Below, one piece after another: positions 1 through 9,500 of a DNA stretch of 64,000 nucleotides. Location: contig CAZPWS010000010.1 of the NCBI GenBank assembly GCA_964590225.1, positions 8,970 to 72,969 on the forward strand, given 5' to 3'. The stretch comes from JAEUSG01 sp964590225 (lineage in GTDB: Bacteria > Fibrobacterota > OXYB2-FULL-49-7 > JAEUSG01). The position numbers and the translations under genes are program-made. The notes below the pieces were generated by a model. That model saw nothing but the letters and a program-made list of their open reading frames with translations, did not search any database and was not told the DNA's origin. The first letter of the stretch is position 1. Every line of letters starts with the position of its first letter.

Positions 1-166
1 CAGTTTTGCCTATCGGACTCAGCCCTCTATCCTCTTCTTTTGCACTTATGGGCGACTCTTCAATCATACCAATACTAATCAGGTTTGAATGAACACCAAC
101 ACACCGTCCCTCAAGACCTAGCGAGGAAAGCTGGTCTGCAAGCTCTTTTTGTGTTCTCTTTGCCAT
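1..166 (-). CDS. Partial AAC(3)-like N-acetyltransferase, N-terminus only
   Basis: The first 55 codons of a minus-strand gene that runs off the left edge. It starts with ATG at 166 behind an AGGAG ribosome-binding site (172-176), 36 nt after the nagB stop, so it is probably co-transcribed with nagB. The visible protein has a short helix (KELADQLSSLGL) followed by GVHSNLISIG, which resembles the start of the aminoglycoside 3-N-acetyltransferase (AAC(3)/YokD) family, where V-H-S-S-L-x-x-[IL]-G follows the first helix. Many chromosomal members of that family act on unknown acyl acceptors, so no antibiotic substrate is implied. The catalytic region lies outside the window, so the family call is tentative. 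Confidence 0.5.
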   Translation of the reverse strand, partial: MAKRTQKELADQLSSLGLEGRCVGVHSNLISIGMIEESPISAKEEDRGLSPIGKT

Positions 167-202
167 TGTTTCTCCTAATATTTCCTCTGTGAATTGCGGC
201 CT

Positions 203-1015
203 TTATTTAAGTAAAGTATTGGGATCTATATTTTCTTTTTCGATGTCCTTGAAGTAATTTACAGTTTTAACTTTACATTCGTGGGTGGCAAGCTCATCGC
301 AGACAATTACTCCCTTTGGATGGAGCTGCAACGCTGAAACCGTCCACATATGGTTAACTCCCTCTTCAACAACCTTCTGGAAAGCAAGTGCTTTGTTCAA
401 TCCATTAATAATTATAAGCACCTCTTCAGAATCGAGAACTGTCCCCACTCCAACAGTTAGCGCAAGCTTAGGCACCTGATTGATATCGTTATTGAAAAAA
501 CGGCTATTTGCTACAATGGTGTCGTAGGTCAATGTTTTTATTCTCGTTCTGGAAGTAAGGGAGCTTCCCGGTTCGTTGAAAGCAATATGGCCATCAGGTC
601 CGATTCCCCCACAGAAAAGATTTATCTTTCCATACGACTTGATTTTTGTTTCATATCTATCGCACTCAGCTTTTAAATCGGGAGCATTTCCATTCAATAT
701 GTTAACATTATCCTTGGGGATGTCGATATGGCTGAAAAAGTTATTCCACATGAACGAATGATAGCTCTCTGGATGCTCTTTAGGGATATTAACATACTCA
801 TCCATATTGAATGTAACGACATTTTTAAAAGATACCTTCCCAGCTTTGTTAAGTTTAATAAGCTGTTTGTACATTCCAAGCGGAGAAGAACCCGTCGGCA
901 GTCCAAGGACAAACGGTTTTTCTGCCGTAGGCTTGGCATCATTAATTTTTTTTGCCACAAAATTACCTGCCCATTCCGATACCTGTTCATACTGCTTCTG
1001 GATGATGATACGCAT
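203..1015 (-). CDS. nagB: Glucosamine-6-phosphate deaminase NagB
   Basis: Converts glucosamine 6-phosphate to fructose 6-phosphate and ammonia in the cytoplasm, linking amino-sugar catabolism to glycolysis. The 270-residue protein aligns almost end to end with the E. coli enzyme (266 aa). It has the phosphate loop LGLPTGSSP (about 37-45), catalytic Asp72 in NMDEY, and the [11 protein letters not shown] segment with Asp141, His143 and Glu148. The ATG at 1015 is preceded by GAGGAG, which supports this start. It lies 111 nt downstream of lpxC-fabZ on the same strand and may be transcribed with it or from its own promoter; I could not identify a convincing promoter in the gap. No transporter or NagA is visible nearby. 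Confidence 0.97.
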   Translation of the reverse strand: MRIIIQKQYEQVSEWAGNFVAKKINDAKPTAEKPFVLGLPTGSSPLGMYKQLIKLNKAGKVSFKNVVTFNMDEYVNIPKEHPESYHSFMWNNFFSHIDIPKDNVNILNGNAPDLKAECDRYETKIKSYGKINLFCGGIGPDGHIAFNEPGSSLTSRTRIKTLTYDTIVANSRFFNNDINQVPKLALTVGVGTVLDSEEVLIIINGLNKALAFQKVVEEGVNHMWTVSALQLHPKGVIVCDELATHECKVKTVNYFKDIEKENIDPNTLLK

Positions 1016-1126
1016 TACGACCCTCTCCTCTTTGATTATTAATTGTTGAACACTGCTAAAACAAGTGGTATAAAATACACATTATTGCCATTTTTGAGCA
1101 AGAATACCTGAAGTCAAAGCTGCAAA

Positions 1127-2488
1127 TTATTTATCCATCACAGAAATCATAAATTCAGCTTCACAACTCACTTGACCTGATACCATACACCTTCCTATCA
1201 TCTTGGCTACTTTACTTTTAAATCTCTGAAGTTCTACCTCAATAATAAGAACATCTCCAGGCCTAACAGGATTGCGAAAACGGCAATTATCAACTCCAAG
1301 GAAAACTGTAACCTTATTAGAGAGGTCGCCAAGCGATTCCGCCATAAGAATTCCACCGACTTGAGCCATCGCTTCAACCTGCAACACACCAGGCATAATA
1401 GGAAAGTTGGGAAAGTGTCCCTGAAAAAAAGGTTCATTCGCGGTAACATTTTTTTTAGCAAGAATTCGCTTGTCTTTTTCAAGTTCAAGTACTCTGTCAA
1501 CTAGTAAGAAGGGGTAACGGTGAGGTAGTATTGTTTTAATTTTGTCTATATCGTAAACGAAGGAGTTTCTACTTGCTTTAGGCCTTAAATTAAGCTTTCG
1601 TATCTTTTTTGCCATTTCAATATTAGCAGCATGACCACTTCGCGCAGCAAGCAAGTGGGCCTTTAGCGGCGCGCCAATGAGATATATGTCGCCAAGTAAA
1701 TCAAGCGCCTTATGGCGACACAGTTCATTTGGGTATTTTAGCGGTGTATTATTAAGGAAACCATTCTCTCCGGCGTAAACATCTCCTTTTATGTTAAAAA
1801 GCTCTTTAAGTTTTGCCCCTATTTCGTCGGAATATGGAACATCCTGTACAACCATAGCGCTATCCAGGGAAGCACCTTTAATCAATCCACTGTTATGCAG
1901 GCCAAGAACTTCCGATAAAAAACAGAATGTCCGTGCGGAAGCATACTCCACCTCAAATTCATCAAGATTAAAAAGTGTTGTATGCTGCGCACCGAGTGCG
2001 GGATGGTTGTAGTCTATCATAAATGTCAAGTGAAAACTATCGGAAGGAAAAATTGAAAGAGCTTTCTGCTTATCTTCGTACAATATCGGTTGCTCAATAT
2101 GGATATAGCGCCTCTCCTCTTGTTGTTCAAGGAGTCCCACCTTTTTAATCGCTTTGACAAACTCACCAGAACTACCATCACAAAGTGGCAGTTCTTCACC
2201 ATCAATTTCGACAAGTGCATTATCGATTCTCATACCGTGGAACGCTGCCATAATGTGTTCAACCGTGTTTATCCTAACTTCACCTATCCCAAGCGTTGTT
2301 CCTCTTGCAATGGAAACAACAAAGTCGATATCGGCCTCAATTTGGGGCTGGCTTGGCAAGTCCACTCGCTTAAACACTATGCCGGAATTTTCAGGAAGAG
2401 GCTTTATGGTTGCAGTTGTATATTTTCCCGTGTGTAACCCAACACCAGATACCGATACAGAACCATTTATCGTATGCTGCATTTCCAT
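1127..2488 (-). CDS. lpxC/fabZ: Bifunctional LpxC deacetylase / FabZ dehydratase
   Basis: A 453-residue fusion. Residues ~1-300 are LpxC, the zinc enzyme of the committed lipid A step: His78 in TVEHIMAAF, His259 and Asp263 in CRHKALDLLGD, and His286 in ARSGHAAN. Residues ~312-453 are FabZ, the 3-hydroxyacyl-ACP dehydratase, with LPHRYPFLLVDRV and the catalytic His358 (GHFP) and Glu372 (VLQVEAMAQ) 14 residues apart, as in E. coli FabZ. Both active sites look intact. Such fusions are known from Bacteroidetes, Chlorobi and Fibrobacteres. They couple hydroxyacyl-ACP removal and lipid A supply. The ATG at 2488 follows an AAGGGAAG site that overlaps the end of lpxD, one base away. lpxA, often next in this order, is not here. 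Confidence 0.97.
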   Translation of the reverse strand: MEMQHTINGSVSVSGVGLHTGKYTTATIKPLPENSGIVFKRVDLPSQPQIEADIDFVVSIARGTTLGIGEVRINTVEHIMAAFHGMRIDNALVEIDGEELPLCDGSSGEFVKAIKKVGLLEQQEERRYIHIEQPILYEDKQKALSIFPSDSFHLTFMIDYNHPALGAQHTTLFNLDEFEVEYASARTFCFLSEVLGLHNSGLIKGASLDSAMVVQDVPYSDEIGAKLKELFNIKGDVYAGENGFLNNTPLKYPNELCRHKALDLLGDIYLIGAPLKAHLLAARSGHAANIEMAKKIRKLNLRPKASRNSFVYDIDKIKTILPHRYPFLLVDRVLELEKDKRILAKKNVTANEPFFQGHFPNFPIMPGVLQVEAMAQVGGILMAESLGDLSNKVTVFLGVDNCRFRNPVRPGDVLIIEVELQRFKSKVAKMIGRCMVSGQVSCEAEFMISVMDK

Positions 2489-2489
2489 A

Positions 2490-3533
2490 TTAACTTCCCT
2501 TTATGCTCTTAGTCTCTAATGCTATTTTTTCGAGTGCGGCAACCCTTTTAAGAAGTTCAGGTACCTTTAAAAGAGAAGCCTCAAGCCGGCGCTGCTCCAT
2601 AAAATCACGGGCAGGATAACCAGTTATATTACTTTTTGGCGGGAATGATTTAGCCACCCCTGCCTTTGCGCCAACAAACGAGTCATCTCCTATATCAATA
2701 TGTCCTACAAAGCCAGCCTGACCGCCTATTTTAACTCTTTTACCTATCCGCAAACTGCCAGACAATCCAGACTGTGCCGCTATTGCAGAGTCATCACCTA
2801 TGGTTACATTATGGGCGATCTGAACCATATTGTCAATTTTTACACCTTTAGAAATCACCGTATCGCCAACTGCTCCCCTATCAATAGTTGAACATGCTCC
2901 TATGTCAACATTATCTTCAATAACAACCTTGCCAAGCTGATGTATGCGAACAAACTGCTGGCCATCAAGGGCATAACCAAATCCGTACGCGCCAATCACG
3001 ACATTTGACCAGATTACACAATTTGCACCTATAACTGTGTTATAATGGATAACTGCGTTTGGATGGATTTCTGTTCCCTCACCGATTGAACAGTTCTCTT
3101 CTATTACCACGCCTGAGTGAATTATGCATCCCTTTGCTATTGTAGTATTAGGCCCAATAAACGAATTAGCACCAATATGAACATCCGATGAAACAGTTGC
3201 TGTTGGATCTACTACTGCTGATAAGTGGATAAATCCTTGCAACAAGCTTTTTCGCTCCGGTGCAAACAACTCACAAACAATTGCCCACGCAAGGTACGGG
3301 TTTGGAACAACAAGCTGAATAGCAGCTGAACCTTCAATTTGTTTAGCTGTAATTATTGCCAAGGCAGCAGACTCTTTCGCAATGGCTGAATACTTTGGAT
3401 TTGAAAGGAAGGAAATCTGATTGTTCTTTGCGGAATCGAGAGGAGCAGCACAATCGACTTCGTACAAAGTTGATTCCGCCGGGATAGGAGCCGCCCCGAT
3501 TTTTTTGGCAATTAGCCCAAGGTTTATTCCCAT
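2490..3533 (-). CDS. lpxD: UDP-3-O-acylglucosamine N-acyltransferase LpxD
   Basis: Adds the second 3-hydroxyacyl chain to the lipid A precursor made by LpxC, from acyl-ACP, in the cytoplasm. The 347-residue protein has an N-terminal uridine-binding domain (about 1-100) and then a left-handed beta-helix of hexapeptide repeats from about residue 105. The family signature IDRGAVGDTVI leads to VQIAHNVTIG, in which His241 matches the catalytic His239 of E. coli LpxD. Length is typical. It sits between ompH (8-nt gap) and lpxC-fabZ (1-nt gap), so the three are almost certainly one transcript. Its ATG lacks a strong ribosome-binding site, which suggests translational coupling to ompH. Confidence 0.97.
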   Translation of the reverse strand: MGINLGLIAKKIGAAPIPAESTLYEVDCAAPLDSAKNNQISFLSNPKYSAIAKESAALAIITAKQIEGSAAIQLVVPNPYLAWAIVCELFAPERKSLLQGFIHLSAVVDPTATVSSDVHIGANSFIGPNTTIAKGCIIHSGVVIEENCSIGEGTEIHPNAVIHYNTVIGANCVIWSNVVIGAYGFGYALDGQQFVRIHQLGKVVIEDNVDIGACSTIDRGAVGDTVISKGVKIDNMVQIAHNVTIGDDSAIAAQSGLSGSLRIGKRVKIGGQAGFVGHIDIGDDSFVGAKAGVAKSFPPKSNITGYPARDFMEQRRLEASLLKVPELLKRVAALEKIALETKSIKGS

Positions 3534-3541
3534 AAAAGAGC

Positions 3542-4069
3542 TTACTTTAAAGAACTTCCCTTGTTTAGTTCCTTGATTATTCTATCCGAAAGGTCGTATG
3601 CCTCTTTTGCATAAACTAGACCACCACTTGTAGCATCGAAGATAAAATCGAATTGCTCATTTTTGCCGATCTCTTCAAGCAATAGATTAATTTTTTTCAA
3701 TATGGGTTTTGTAAACTCAGCATTTTTCTTGTATGCCTCGCCGCCTTGACCGAATATTTTTCCTACAAACTGCTGATATTCAGACTGCAAAGTGGCTATT
3801 TGTTCTCTTAGCTCTTTTTTCTTGGCATCACTCATAAGAAGACTCTGTTTCTCAAGCTGCTCCATCAACTCTTTGAGTTTTTTCTGCTTGGACTCAGCTT
3901 CCTGTTCCCACTTTGCCACTTCTTTGTCGTATTTAGCCTGTGCGTCCTTTGTTTCTTTAACTTCAGAGAATATGAAATCAGATCGTATAAAACCAATCTT
4001 CATATCTTTTGAGGTGGCAACAACCGGCAAAAGCACCGCGATTAATACTGCGCTGATAAATCGAATCAC
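3542..4069 (-). CDS. ompH: Periplasmic chaperone Skp/OmpH
   Basis: Skp-family chaperone that keeps unfolded outer-membrane proteins soluble on their way to BamA. The 175-residue product has a signal peptide (about 1-20, MIRFISAVLIAVLLPVVATS), a short beta strand MKIGFIRSDFIFSE, and a long charged coiled-coil region (about 38-110, rich in Lys, Glu and Gln) that forms the tentacle arms. The C-terminal part returns to the body domain. The start codon is GTG at 4069 with a near-perfect AAGGAGG site 8 nt upstream, so it is probably strongly translated. It follows bamA by 33 nt, the classic bamA-skp-lpxD order. Confidence 0.93.
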   Translation of the reverse strand: MIRFISAVLIAVLLPVVATSKDMKIGFIRSDFIFSEVKETKDAQAKYDKEVAKWEQEAESKQKKLKELMEQLEKQSLLMSDAKKKELREQIATLQSEYQQFVGKIFGQGGEAYKKNAEFTKPILKKINLLLEEIGKNEQFDFIFDATSGGLVYAKEAYDLSDRIIKELNKGSSLK

Positions 4070-4102
4070 TTTTTATTCCTCCTTAAATAAGATTTTCTGT
4101 CA

Positions 4103-6544
4103 TTATCTACCTATGCGAAAATGGAACTCAAAATAGGGCGGCTTCTTCCCACTGCTCTTTTCGTAAGAAGTTGGATTGCCATTATCAGTGGGAGAAGATG
4201 GCACAGGGTAATCATCAAGTCCCCATGCAACATCCAGTCCGAGAAGTCCTAACATTGGTACCATTAATTTAACGCCGGCGCCAACACCTGTTTTTAGCTC
4301 CTGCAAATCTACCTTATTTAGACTCGCCCATGTATTACCAAAATCTGCAAAGATACCTGCATATAATCTGCGATCGATAATTGGATATCGAATTTCAGTT
4401 GTTGAAACTATCAAGTTATAACCGGCATGGGGATTAGTTGGGATAAGATCACCAAATGCGCGGTCAGGATAACCCCTTATTATCCCCTCATAATTCACAC
4501 CACCTGCGAGATAATGGTCATAGCGTCCAACAACAGAGCCCCTTAAGTGAGAAAACATAAATCCCTGCAAAAGAATAAACTTTGCAGGAAGCGGCAAATA
4601 TGTTTGTGTTACAAACCTATGCTTAACAAATTTATAGTTGCCACCAAGAAGGTAGCCGGAGACAGACGGGTTATATTCCACGGTTGAACCGCGAGTCGGA
4701 AAATCTGGCAGGTCGGTGGAGTTTCTCGAAAGACGCAGCGAAATTGAACTCTCGTAACCATTGTTCCTTATTCGGATGCCCTCAATTACCTGATCTGTGC
4801 TGTTGTTTGATTCGGAGCCATAAATATACTCCCGATAGCTTAAATTATAGGTTCCGTATGTGTTGAAGTAAATATCTGGCCAGCGCAATCGACGACCAGT
4901 ACGAAGTTCGACACCTTTCCTTCTTTCAGTAATATTGGTGGTTGTTGAATAATATTGGCTATTACTATAATCTTTCCACCAGTAATATCCCCTAAAACCC
5001 AATAGCGTCGGGGTGTCCATAAACCAAGGTTCAGTAACGCCAAGATCTATTGTTCTTGAATATTTCCCCCATTCCGCCTTGAGATCAACCGATTGCCCTG
5101 CCCCCTCAACAAACGGACGCGACAATGCGAAGTTAGGCATCGATAAACCGGCCGTGAAAACAAAACCGTCCCTTTCAGAATAACCAGCGCCTGCAGAAAC
5201 CTGTCCGGTTCCACTTTCTTTCTCCTTTACATTAAAAACTATATCCACATTTCTGTCAAAATTTTGCTGAATATCAGGCGTTGCCTCGTCGAAATAGTTG
5301 GTCTGGATTATATTCCGTTGAGAAATAAAGAGCTGTGACTGCCTGTATATTTCACCGGGACGAAGAAGCACTTCACGGCGGAGAACTTTGTCCCATGTTT
5401 TTGTATTACCGGTAATTACCACTCTATTAACATAGGCTGGCAATCCCTCTTTTATTCGAAAAGTTACATCAATAGTATCGTTTCGATATTTCTTTTCCTC
5501 GACCATCTGAATATAAAGGTAACCCTCTTCCCTATACATGGATTCTACATTATATTTGGCCATGTCATAAAGCTGTTTATTGAAAACAATTCCTGGCTTC
5601 ATGCCAAACGAGGTTGTCAATACTGTGTCAGAAAAGAGTTCGTTACCCGAAAAAAAAGCTTTGCCGAAGTAATATTTCAGACTCTCTGTAAGATATATAT
5701 CGATGTTGAGCTTTCTGTTATCGTCTGTATAAGACACATCATGTTTATCGATTCTCGCATCAAGAAACCCTTCAGATTGGTAGAAAGCCTCAATAAGCTC
5801 AAGATCTTTTCTGAATTTATATTCGTCAAAATCGCCACTCCTCCACCAACGATCCTCCTTTGTATCTTGCATGAGTGATTTTAGTTTCTTTTCTGTAAAA
5901 GCATTTACACCATGAAAAGAGATTTTCCCAATTACAACTTTTTTGCCTTCTTTTATTTCAAATTCAAGAACAGTGCGGCCATCCTCCTTCGATGAATAAG
6001 TATTCACTGTGACATCAGCAAGCAGATACCCCTTTTCCCTATAGTGTGACAACAATGTATTTTTTGCTCCATTAATTGCTGCCGGAGTTAGCCACGAACC
6101 GGGATTGAGACTAATTTTGCCCTGAAGCTCCTTGTTGTCGATTTTACTATTACCCGAAAACTCTATTTTATGAATGATTGGATTTTCTGTTACCCGTATG
6201 GTAAGATCCAGCGAGTCGTTTATTACATCTGAAGCCTCAACTAAGATATCTGAGAATAATCCAAGGGCGTATAGCGAACGGATGGTCTCATGTACATCCT
6301 TGGCAATAAACCGTCCCCCCTGTTTAACCGCCGCGTTATTCAAGATGAGTCCGGGATTAGCATTAACCGTGTTAGCAACTCTAACATTCCTGATATACAC
6401 AGTATTGACATTTGCGGCAGCAGAGGAAGATGCATCGGACTCTTCTGCGTGCAAGACACCAAGTATAGCCATGAATAGAAACAAAATAAAGGTAAAAAAG
6501 CGTGTCACAATACTTGGTTTATCCTTTCTATTTCTCAAATACAT
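4103..6544 (-). CDS. bamA: Outer-membrane protein assembly factor BamA
   Basis: Core of the BAM complex, which inserts beta-barrel proteins into the outer membrane. The 813-residue precursor begins with a positively charged stretch and a hydrophobic signal peptide ending near HAEE (about residue 35). About five POTRA domains follow (roughly 48-445), then a 16-strand barrel (about 450-813). The barrel contains IIRGYPDRAFG, which corresponds to the conserved [VI]-R-G-[FY] loop 6 motif. The C-terminus is FEFHFRIGR: the alternating aromatics are present, but the last residue is Arg rather than the usual Phe. The ATG lies 17 nt inside the end of tamB, so translation is probably coupled. Confidence 0.96.
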   Translation of the reverse strand: MYLRNRKDKPSIVTRFFTFILFLFMAILGVLHAEESDASSSAAANVNTVYIRNVRVANTVNANPGLILNNAAVKQGGRFIAKDVHETIRSLYALGLFSDILVEASDVINDSLDLTIRVTENPIIHKIEFSGNSKIDNKELQGKISLNPGSWLTPAAINGAKNTLLSHYREKGYLLADVTVNTYSSKEDGRTVLEFEIKEGKKVVIGKISFHGVNAFTEKKLKSLMQDTKEDRWWRSGDFDEYKFRKDLELIEAFYQSEGFLDARIDKHDVSYTDDNRKLNIDIYLTESLKYYFGKAFFSGNELFSDTVLTTSFGMKPGIVFNKQLYDMAKYNVESMYREEGYLYIQMVEEKKYRNDTIDVTFRIKEGLPAYVNRVVITGNTKTWDKVLRREVLLRPGEIYRQSQLFISQRNIIQTNYFDEATPDIQQNFDRNVDIVFNVKEKESGTGQVSAGAGYSERDGFVFTAGLSMPNFALSRPFVEGAGQSVDLKAEWGKYSRTIDLGVTEPWFMDTPTLLGFRGYYWWKDYSNSQYYSTTTNITERRKGVELRTGRRLRWPDIYFNTYGTYNLSYREYIYGSESNNSTDQVIEGIRIRNNGYESSISLRLSRNSTDLPDFPTRGSTVEYNPSVSGYLLGGNYKFVKHRFVTQTYLPLPAKFILLQGFMFSHLRGSVVGRYDHYLAGGVNYEGIIRGYPDRAFGDLIPTNPHAGYNLIVSTTEIRYPIIDRRLYAGIFADFGNTWASLNKVDLQELKTGVGAGVKLMVPMLGLLGLDVAWGLDDYPVPSSPTDNGNPTSYEKSSGKKPPYFEFHFRIGR

Positions 6545-9500
6545 CCTGTATTTTTCTTAACGGAAGGCGAAGTCGGATACTGGATCGGACAAGTGACGGG
6601 TCGCTGACTCCCAAAGGCGCGCCGGATAACCCGCCTATATCGTAATCCATATTAAAGTGGAGGTATCGCCATGGAGTTAACTCAAACCCGAGCCGATGAC
6701 GGAGGCCTTCAACCGCAAACCCATCAGGAGAATCAGCAAGATCAAGCTGGCTTGAATAGTTTAGAAAAAGCGAACCATCAAAAAAATATTTTCCTGTTAT
6801 AAATTCAGTTTTTCCCAGTAAATCTCTCCTTAACTGTTGCCAATTCCAAAGTGTCATATCGCTATAATCTAATAAATTGTTCGACTCAATTTCGATTCGA
6901 AATACATCTGGTGTAACATTCGCACCAAAAATAGGATTAAGTCTTTCGCGCCCAAACCCGAGAACAGCCCTTTCAACATAATTTGAAAAGAGCCTCTGCA
7001 TAACTACCTTTTCAAACATTGCCATACCTTCACTCGCGGCTAGACGGGTAATATTACCCTGTACGCCTGATGAGGAGTTTCCAATAAGCTGCTTATAGGA
7101 ATCAGCCGTAGTCGCAGCCTGATTAACAAAAGGGTCGGTAGATGATGGAACAAGCTTTATTTCGTTTAAGCGTCCCCTTGGAAGATCAACACCGGTATTT
7201 GGATCTTTTACAAAAAGCCGAATTGTTATTTCAGTTGGAACATCCAATTTATTTTCCGGCCGTATCAGCGCCATGGCACTGCCCGAAATTATTGGGCGTA
7301 AATCAAATGAACCGTCGAATTCAAGCTCAACTTCAATATCGTTTTTAAAGTCATTTCCTGCATAATGCACATACCCCTTGTAAGAAGCAAGACGCCCCTT
7401 AAGTCGCATAGACTTATCCCTTGGCGAGCCATAAACATGTATATACGATTGCCTATCAAGTTCAAGCTCTGTAAGTGGATACTGGAAAAATTTTGATAGT
7501 GTTTTCTCTACTCCTACAATTGATTGATTAGCAAACACCTTGTCAAGCCAAGGAGTAACAGCGTTTTGAAAATAATAATACTTCAGATTTTGGCCTGGTT
7601 TAATTAATAGATCAAGATTGAAATTAGCGTTACTACTTACATCTGATTTTTTGACGAACGGAAATGTAAATCTTCCGTTGCGAATACGGATGTCGCCCTT
7701 TATTAAGGGTTTTGCAAGTGGACCAGCTATAACGAGTCCTCCCTGCGTTCCGTTTCTACCGCTAATATCGAATTCTGCAACCTCACCATCATGCATGAAA
7801 AATGGGGCATTTGCTGTTAGCGGCCCATCCGGCGTCTCAACTCTTATTACCCCAATATCAAGATTCAGCTTATCCAAATAAAGTGGCACTTCCTCATCTT
7901 TAGCCCTATTTCCTGTAATCTTAATTTTCTTTCCCTTTACAACTCCCTCCGCGTCTAAAAGCATCTGTCCGTTGTCGAAAGAAGCAACCATCTTGAAATT
8001 ATTTATTCTTCCAAAAACCAGAGATGGATAAATAGTGGCCGTTGGATCTTTTGAAAAATCAATATAACCTCCGGCTACAGTTATTCCCTTTGCAGAATTC
8101 ACGAAATTAATCCGAATTGCGCCCTGGCATGAATTCTTGGATTCTTTTTTTAGAAACGGCATTAGCGGGGCAAATTCCTTCATGATATTACCCCTCGCTG
8201 CCACAACAATATTCAACGAATCCTTTCGAACTGTCGGATCGCCGGATGTTAAAGGAAGAGGAAAAAAACCTTCAACAGTACCGCTAATTTCAGGCATTGC
8301 AAAAGACAGCGTATTAATGGTGCCTATTCCATTGGCTTCTGAAATATCTGCCGTAAAAGTGTTTACTTTTATGTCGCCAACAACAAGCCGTTCAGCAACA
8401 ATTTTTATTAATGTTTTCCCCGAATATGAGGCATCAAGTTTAACCGATAAAAGCCCATTTACGGAGGAATCTGGCCAGAAATTGGTGAGATTAAGCCGCG
8501 CTGTTTCAATTTTGCCTGATATACGCCCATCTGCTAAACGGAGACTGTCAGACCAAAGTATCTTTTGCTTTGGTGTTTGTAAACTAATGGTATTTATCAG
8601 AAAAGAAGATGCGGTACCAGCTCCCTTTATTTTTGCAGATATGTCACTTGCCTTTCCTATATATCCATCAGATATATCAATGTTAACTTCTGTATTTAAG
8701 TCGTCCGGTCTGCCCGAAAAAGCAAGAATACCATTAATGGTTCCACCAACCGCCAAACCATCACCATCTTCCACAAACGGTTGAATAACATCTTTTTGTT
8801 GGAATTCAAATCCTGCAAGCTCAATTTTTCCTGCATAACTTCGGCCAAAACCAAGTGACACATCACCCTTAAGCCATTTTCCAAAGCGGATTTTCTTGAA
8901 ACCCATACCTTTTTTGTCGCCAGATACCGCCGCAGTAAATTCACCTCTACGCCCAAAAAGGGAAAGTGAATCTGAGTATATACGCATTGAAAATATTCCG
9001 TTTTTGTCCTCAGAATCAAAATTACCCGTAAGATACAGGGGGCCACTAATTGATTTTCCCGAAATTCTCTGATTTGAGATACATTTAACATATCCTTTGT
9101 CGATATTCAACTGGGCATCACCCGAGAAACGAATCTCAGGCGATAAGGACGACATAAATCCTAATAGTGGAGCGTTTTGCAATGATAAATAGAGCCTGCC
9201 AGAAGGCTTTGCATTTTTAATATCAATCCGTCCTGTCATAGCAAAGAAAGCTGAATCGTTTCCCAATGAAACATTCCATCCGTTGGTTCCCTTTTCAAAA
9301 GTGGAGGTAAAACTGCCTAATTGCCTGAATTTATCAAAAGAGATAACACTCTTTATCGTTGGCTGTTTGTTTACCTTTCCCGAATAGACCACTAATGACG
9401 CTAGATTGACCACACCAATCTCATCGGAAACATTAAGCTTTGAACCACGGAGCCGTAGATCATAACTGATATCATCAAATTTCCACTTATGTGGATTGCG

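Noticed and set aside
1..166. Acquired aminoglycoside resistance gene
   Set aside because: Only 55 codons are visible, and the gene appears co-transcribed with nagB and other chromosomal genes. No mobile element is near.
8137..8784. 215-codon plus-strand open frame inside tamB
   Set aside because: It lies wholly antisense to a well-supported gene, has no ribosome-binding site and no recognisable fold.
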